Origin: Kocuria sp. TGY1127_2
Lineage (GTDB): Bacteria; Actinomycetota; Actinomycetes; Actinomycetales; Micrococcaceae
DNA length: 33,410 nt
Assembly (NCBI RefSeq): GCF_013394385.1
Contig: NZ_AP022835.1
Location: 1 to 33,410 of the forward strand
Reading direction: 5' to 3'
This document shows, in pieces, positions 29,466 through 33,410 of the stretch (its first letter is position 1; each line of letters starts with the position of its first letter). The position numbers and the translations under genes are program-made. The notes beneath the pieces were generated by a model that saw nothing but the letters and a program-made list of their open reading frames with translations, made no database searches and was not told where the DNA came from.

Positions 29466-32288
29466 CTAACTAACGGTCAGGTCCTGATAGTTGCGGAACA
29501 AGATCTCCAGGCGTTGCTCTTCGGTGCTTAGTTTCTTCGTTGCTCCGAGGGCTTTGTCTACGGCTCGATCGAGTTTGTCGTGGGCCTTCAGTAGAGCTGG
29601 GTCCATGGCTAGGGGGTTGTAGTGTTCGGCCAGGGAACGGTCAGGATGTAAGGCGCGAGCTTCGAGTACCCTCTGCCCACCTTCGATGATCTGTTCTCTC
29701 TGGGAGTCGGTCAGGTTCGGGAGTGGGAAGGTGTACCAGGTCAGAGTTGAGCCGAAACGCAGTCGTGATTCCAGCCGTCCTCCGATGGCTTTCTGCCAGG
29801 CCAAAAACATCGATGACGACAAGGTCGCGAACTGCAGCCCATCTGGGTCTGTGATCGTAAAGTTCGCATCACCAGCGATGACCTCGGGGTCGAACCGCTT
29901 GACCGTAAAGTATTTGCGGGTTTCTGAGACATGTCGCGGGATACAAACGAATGGTTCGTCTTGCTTGGCCAACTGCCGGAACAGGTGGTGGTGCGGGTAC
30001 TCGCGAGTGGAAGCGGCTTTGGATGCTGCGCGGAAGTCGCGGACAGCCGCGATGCGTTCTTTCAATATTGGTGACCGTTGGGCATCGGTAGGGTCCATGC
30101 CTTCCAGCCAGAGGCACCAGCGATCCTGGTTGTGTAGAAGTTCCTTAGCGCCGACGTAGGGGTGCAGGTATTTCGCGGCGATGGGGTCTTCAGCAACGTG
30201 TGCGTAGTCCTCTTCCGAGACGAGTAGATTCCCGCCGTCGCTGGGCTTAGAGCCGTATGAGGTGGTGTTTAGAACTGGAGATAGCATGGTCGAGCGTTTC
30301 TCTACCAGGACTGTTGGCCCGTCGACTAGGTACGGGTTCACTGCTTGACCTACCGGGATTTCTACGGCATCGGCATTAATTGAGGGGTAATCGAATAGGC
30401 GTGCTTTCGGTTCGCGGGCCCGGTCGAACCCTACGATGACGCAGTGGACCGCGGCCTTGCCTGGTGCTTGGGAATCCCAGGCGAAGGTTCGATGCGCGAA
30501 GCGGATACGCCATCCCTGATTGAAGATGGGACCGAATAAGCGGGGCACCTGGTCACCTTGAGTGATGGAGTTGGTGGTCACAAAAGCGAAGGCCCCATGT
30601 CGGTCCTGGTAGTAGTTCAAGGCCTTGGCATGCCAGCCGGTAACGAAATCTAAGCGCGATAATTGTGGGTTACCTCCCCAGGCCTGCCGCAGGTCTTCTA
30701 GCTGTTCGGGCGTGCGGGTGTGGTCCCCCAAAAACGGCGGGTTTCCGAAGATAAAGCTTTGGCCTTCGGGGTCTGGCAGGGTATGCGACCAGTCCAGGCG
30801 AAGAGCGTTGCCGTGGGTAATGTGGGCGGTGATCTCAATAGGTAACCGGTCCGGGGCCTGACCAATCGCTCGTGCCAGGCGGAGGTTCGCCTGGTGATCG
30901 ACCAGGAACATCGCGGTTTCAGCGATCTTGGCCGGCCACCAGTTGATCTCGAACCCGTAGAACCGGTCGATCCTCAACCGCTGATCCAAAGTAGCGTCCA
31001 ATGACTGGGTGAATTCCCCGCCGCGGCGCTGTTTCTCGGCCAGCAGGGACGTTTCGATATCCCGCAGCTTGGCGTAGGCGAGGTTGAGGAAGTTCCCGCC
31101 GCCGCAGGCCGGATCGCAGTAGATGTTCGAGGCCATCTCATTGATGAAGGCATCGAAGTCTTTGGCACGGGTGGACTTGTTCCGAATCAGCCGATCAGCT
31201 CGGGACTGGTACTGGTCCAAAAACAGTGGCCCGATGGTTTTCAGGATGTTCGCCTCGGAAGTGTAGTGCTCCCCAGCCGCCCGACGGGCTTCTTTGGATT
31301 TGACCAGTTGGAACATGGCACCGAAGACCGAAACGCTGATCCGGTTCCACTGGAAACGGCAGGCTGCCAGCAGGACCTCGTGAGTTTCTGGGGTGAAGTA
31401 CTCAACGAAGATCGCCTCGTCGAAGATTCCACCGTTGACATAGGGAAACCTGCTCAACAGATCCGGCAGATTTCGGGACCGCTTGTGCACCGGGGTGTTC
31501 AGGACTCGAAAGAGGTCACCCAGTTGTGGTGCCAGGCTGGTTGGTGTGGTCTCGTCGCTCACCCACCGGTAGAACAGGTCCTTTTCCCACAGTCCGGCAT
31601 CGTCACCATAGAGCAGGAACAGTAGCCGGGTCATCAGGATCGAGGTTCGTTCCTGGGCCTGGTCTTCCTCCTCGGGGTTTTCGGCTGCTTCGTCACCGAC
31701 AGCAGCATCAGTATCGTCGCCGAGAATGGACGTATAGAGTTCGGCCATCAGCCCGGCCGCAGCGGTCGAGGCCTGTTCCTGCTCGACCTCGGTGATGGTC
31801 TCTTCACCGATCAGAAATCGTAGCTGGTCGTAGTGGCCAGCGATGTCTTCCAGGTCGAAGCGCAGTTCCGGTTCGGTGTCGTCCAGGCGCAGGATGCGGA
31901 TGGTGGCGAAGTTGGTCACGATGGCGTATTTGGGCCATTCGGATTGGCGAATACCGCCACCGGCCAGGTAGTCGTTGATCTGCCCGACAGCCTCATCCAA
32001 CTCCACGTCGAGGGATTTGGCTTCTCCGATGGCCACACCGGTCATGAAGAAGTCGATCCACCCGTGTTGGCCGGTGGTGGCTCGGGTGGCATCGCGTTCG
32101 AACAGGTTGATGCGTTCGGGGATGATCCCGAAGCAACGCAACAGATCTGACCAGAAGGACTGGGCGTATTTCTTCTCGGTGGCCTTTTCCACATCCTGTC
32201 GCCACTGAGCGATACGATCCGTCCAGAAGTGGGCGAAGTCGGTCAGCTTCTGGGTGGAGGTCGCGCGGTCGAGGAAGTCGTGGGCCAT
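29466..32288 (-). CDS. MmeI-like type IIL restriction-modification enzyme (single-chain endonuclease and N6-adenine methyltransferase)
   Basis: A 940-residue enzyme. The nuclease part shows Asp79, nine residues, then Glu89-Ala-Lys91 (IDF...GEAKS), the same D-X9-E-X-K spacing as in MmeI. A helical connector follows to about 335. The methyltransferase core has AAGEHYTSEANILKTIGPLF (337-356), the AdoMet motif DPACGGGNF (392-400) and the catalytic motif GNPPF (515-519), an N6-adenine type. From about 620 to 860 is the target-recognition region, followed by a helical C-terminus. The length matches MmeI (about 919). Such enzymes cut a fixed distance from the site and methylate one strand, so no separate methyltransferase is needed. 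It is the only restriction gene seen. It stands alone on the minus strand, divergent from the FRG-domain gene. The ATG at 32288 follows TATGCT closely, so it may be leaderless. Alternative: a BREX-type methyltransferase, made unlikely by the nuclease motif. Confidence 0.9.
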   Translation of the reverse strand: MAHDFLDRATSTQKLTDFAHFWTDRIAQWRQDVEKATEKKYAQSFWSDLLRCFGIIPERINLFERDATRATTGQHGWIDFFMTGVAIGEAKSLDVELDEAVGQINDYLAGGGIRQSEWPKYAIVTNFATIRILRLDDTEPELRFDLEDIAGHYDQLRFLIGEETITEVEQEQASTAAAGLMAELYTSILGDDTDAAVGDEAAENPEEEDQAQERTSILMTRLLFLLYGDDAGLWEKDLFYRWVSDETTPTSLAPQLGDLFRVLNTPVHKRSRNLPDLLSRFPYVNGGIFDEAIFVEYFTPETHEVLLAACRFQWNRISVSVFGAMFQLVKSKEARRAAGEHYTSEANILKTIGPLFLDQYQSRADRLIRNKSTRAKDFDAFINEMASNIYCDPACGGGNFLNLAYAKLRDIETSLLAEKQRRGGEFTQSLDATLDQRLRIDRFYGFEINWWPAKIAETAMFLVDHQANLRLARAIGQAPDRLPIEITAHITHGNALRLDWSHTLPDPEGQSFIFGNPPFLGDHTRTPEQLEDLRQAWGGNPQLSRLDFVTGWHAKALNYYQDRHGAFAFVTTNSITQGDQVPRLFGPIFNQGWRIRFAHRTFAWDSQAPGKAAVHCVIVGFDRAREPKARLFDYPSINADAVEIPVGQAVNPYLVDGPTVLVEKRSTMLSPVLNTTSYGSKPSDGGNLLVSEEDYAHVAEDPIAAKYLHPYVGAKELLHNQDRWCLWLEGMDPTDAQRSPILKERIAAVRDFRAASKAASTREYPHHHLFRQLAKQDEPFVCIPRHVSETRKYFTVKRFDPEVIAGDANFTITDPDGLQFATLSSSMFLAWQKAIGGRLESRLRFGSTLTWYTFPLPNLTDSQREQIIEGGQRVLEARALHPDRSLAEHYNPLAMDPALLKAHDKLDRAVDKALGATKKLSTEEQRLEILFRNYQDLTVS

Positions 32289-32483
32289 GAATTACAGCAT
32301 ACGGAACGGGCGGTCGATCCCTAGTAGGTCGGACAGGCGACAGGCCTGTTTGCGAGTCGGTAATTCTATGAGGACCAGACACTGGTGACAGTGTGGAGGA
32401 ACCCCTCTCCGAGCTACCTCTTGCTTTTGGGTTTGTTCGAGGATGCGGAACGGTTCTTTCCAGCCTGGTGGTGGCCCACCGCC

Positions 32484-32489
32484 TAAACT
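32484..32489 (+). promoter_or_regulatory. Putative -10 box of the FRG gene
   Basis: TAAACT ends six bases before the ATG at 32496, so the message would be leaderless. No clear -35 box is seen. The 207-base divergent region to the restriction gene shows no strong palindrome. Confidence 0.4.
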
Positions 32490-32495
32490 CTACTC

Positions 32496-33410
32496 ATGGC
32501 ATCAAATGACGCGGTTGGTGAAGACGAGGACGAATCTAGGTATTCCCTCAGCTCGGGAGCGGGTCCCCAGAGCAACTATGCCCGGTTGTTGAGCCAGAAT
32601 CTGCAGTTACCATCAGTAGATGCCATGTTAAGCCAAGCCATACAGGCGGGAGCACAGCGGTCATTCCAGCTCCCCAGTGTGTCCGACATTCTCGCGAAGA
32701 GTCGCCAGAACCTCCTTAAGCAGATGCAGTCCGCGATCAGTGTTGACGTGTCTTCCGTGTTGGCCGACAGCGTGATCCAGTCCTGGCAGAAAGAGCGCCG
32801 TAGCGATCCGCGTAAGCAGTGGACAGCTCGGAAGTTCCTGACCGCCAACGCCGTCGGAGTCTCTAACCTCCAGCAGTTCACCAGTGTCCTGGCGAAGTTT
32901 TCACCCCGGCATTCCCAGCACGAACTTGTCTGGCGTGGACAAAGCAACGCTGACTGGCCGGTTCGATCAACCCTCTCTCGAGCGATCACTCGGAGCAACG
33001 GCACCGAAAGGGCCACCGAAGATGATCTCAACACAGCGGAGACCGAGATCCTCAAATCCGTTCGCAACTGGGGTTTGGGTTCTGCCGAGCTTGCATTCAC
33101 CCCACTGCAAATCCTTGCCCAGCTGCAACACGCTGGTGCTCCCACCCGACTCCTTGATGTCACTCGTGACCCTGAGATTGCCGCCTGGTTCGCCGTCAAT
33201 GATAAGTCTGACCATGACGGTCTCCTCATTGCTTGGGGTCAGCACCCACGGGTCCGTCATGGTGTCCACAAGTACGAGCCCACCAGCGAATTCCTCGACC
33301 CCGCAGACAACAAGCTTTTCTGGCACGACTTCTTGAGCGAGGAAAAGCGTCGAGACAGAAGCTGGGGCACCGGGGAGCGAGTCCACGTCTGGTTCCCTTC
33401 CGCCCCCAAC
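32496..33410 (+). CDS. FRG-domain protein, N-terminal part (continues at base 1)
   Basis: The frame from ATG 32496 stays open for 305 whole codons to the last base and continues at base 1 for 117 more, to a total of 422 residues. Residues 1-115 are a polar N-terminus with amphipathic helices (SVDAMLSQAIQAGAQR, SVSDILAKSRQNLLKQ) and no known domain. The FRG domain follows: LVWRGQSNADWPVRSTLSRA (144-163) with the Arg-Gly pair that helps name the family, then LAQLQHAGAPTRLLDVTRDP (207-226) and EIAAWFAVND, a hallmark stretch, and the closing part at window positions 1-354. FRG-domain proteins are found in phage-defence and mobile-element loci, but their activity is not settled. It is divergent from the MmeI-like enzyme, suggesting a defence role, perhaps as a back-up effector. 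The latter is inference. Confidence 0.85.
   Translation, partial: MASNDAVGEDEDESRYSLSSGAGPQSNYARLLSQNLQLPSVDAMLSQAIQAGAQRSFQLPSVSDILAKSRQNLLKQMQSAISVDVSSVLADSVIQSWQKERRSDPRKQWTARKFLTANAVGVSNLQQFTSVLAKFSPRHSQHELVWRGQSNADWPVRSTLSRAITRSNGTERATEDDLNTAETEILKSVRNWGLGSAELAFTPLQILAQLQHAGAPTRLLDVTRDPEIAAWFAVNDKSDHDGLLIAWGQHPRVRHGVHKYEPTSEFLDPADNKLFWHDFLSEEKRRDRSWGTGERVHVWFPSAPN

Noticed and set aside
29466-32288. BREX PglX-type methyltransferase as identity of the large minus-strand gene
   Set aside because: The N-terminal D-X9-E-X-K nuclease motif and overall layout fit MmeI, and no other BREX genes are present.
1-33410. CRISPR array, rRNA or tRNA genes
   Set aside because: I saw no regularly spaced repeats, no rRNA-like stretch and no convincing cloverleaf; the hairpins at 15529-15619 do not fold into a tRNA.

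Overview
The window reads as a 33.4 kb plasmid from a high-GC, mycothiol-using actinobacterium, probably of the Micrococcales. The signs are GC-rich codon use, an arsenate reductase of the corynebacterial arsenate-mycothiol transferase type, many GTG/TTG or apparently leaderless starts, and a full set of plasmid genes: replication initiator, ParA with a ribbon-helix-helix partner, SSB, MobF relaxase and resolvases. The two ends of the window appear to join. An open frame starting at 32496 runs to the last base in whole codons, and base 1 continues it in the same frame to a stop at 354. Together they give one 422-residue FRG-domain protein, so the window is probably a complete circle cut inside that gene.

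Layout, clockwise. (1) 355-2090: intact serine recombinase, truncated membrane-protein gene, decayed IS3-family transposase. (2) 2100-5640: GC-rich minus-strand operon of a GntR/UTRA repressor, a DAO-type FAD oxidoreductase and an AbgT-family transporter, with an operator-like palindrome over the promoter. (3) 5896-8242: AraC-family regulator and a zinc-dependent, glutathione-independent formaldehyde dehydrogenase. A decayed second copy of the first recombinase closes this cargo block. (4) 9049-12273: arsenic cassette, arsO-acr3-arsC overlapping on the minus strand and arsR divergent, with a perfect inverted repeat between them. (5) 12427-15420: a small acidic protein, a GNAT acetyltransferase overlapping a second intact resolvase, a frameshifted small gene, a probable toxin-antitoxin pair and a remnant of an ArdC-like antirestriction gene. 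(6) 15440-22498: hairpin-rich DNA, an HNH protein, a small HTH/coiled-coil protein, an oriT-like region, the 1741-residue TraA relaxase-helicase and a 41-residue membrane peptide. (7) 22505-24541: a frameshifted HTH gene, a small DNA-binding protein, and a replication initiator behind an 11-codon leader peptide whose stop overlaps the initiator start. (8) 24553-25987: complete ISL3-family insertion sequence. (9) 26109-29242: membrane protein of unknown function, partition locus with repeated TACCCAC-N4-GTGGGTA sites, ssb and a small membrane protein. (10) 29466 through the end to 354: a MmeI-like single-chain restriction-modification enzyme, divergent from the FRG-domain gene.

The plasmid looks mobilisable rather than self-transmissible: the relaxase is present but no coupling protein or type IV secretion genes are visible. 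Its backbone (rep, par, ssb, tra, resolvase) carries two kinds of cargo, a detoxification/catabolic block and a defence block. Three small genes are each broken by a single-base slip in or beside a short homopolymer, which may be real decay or uncorrected sequencing error.
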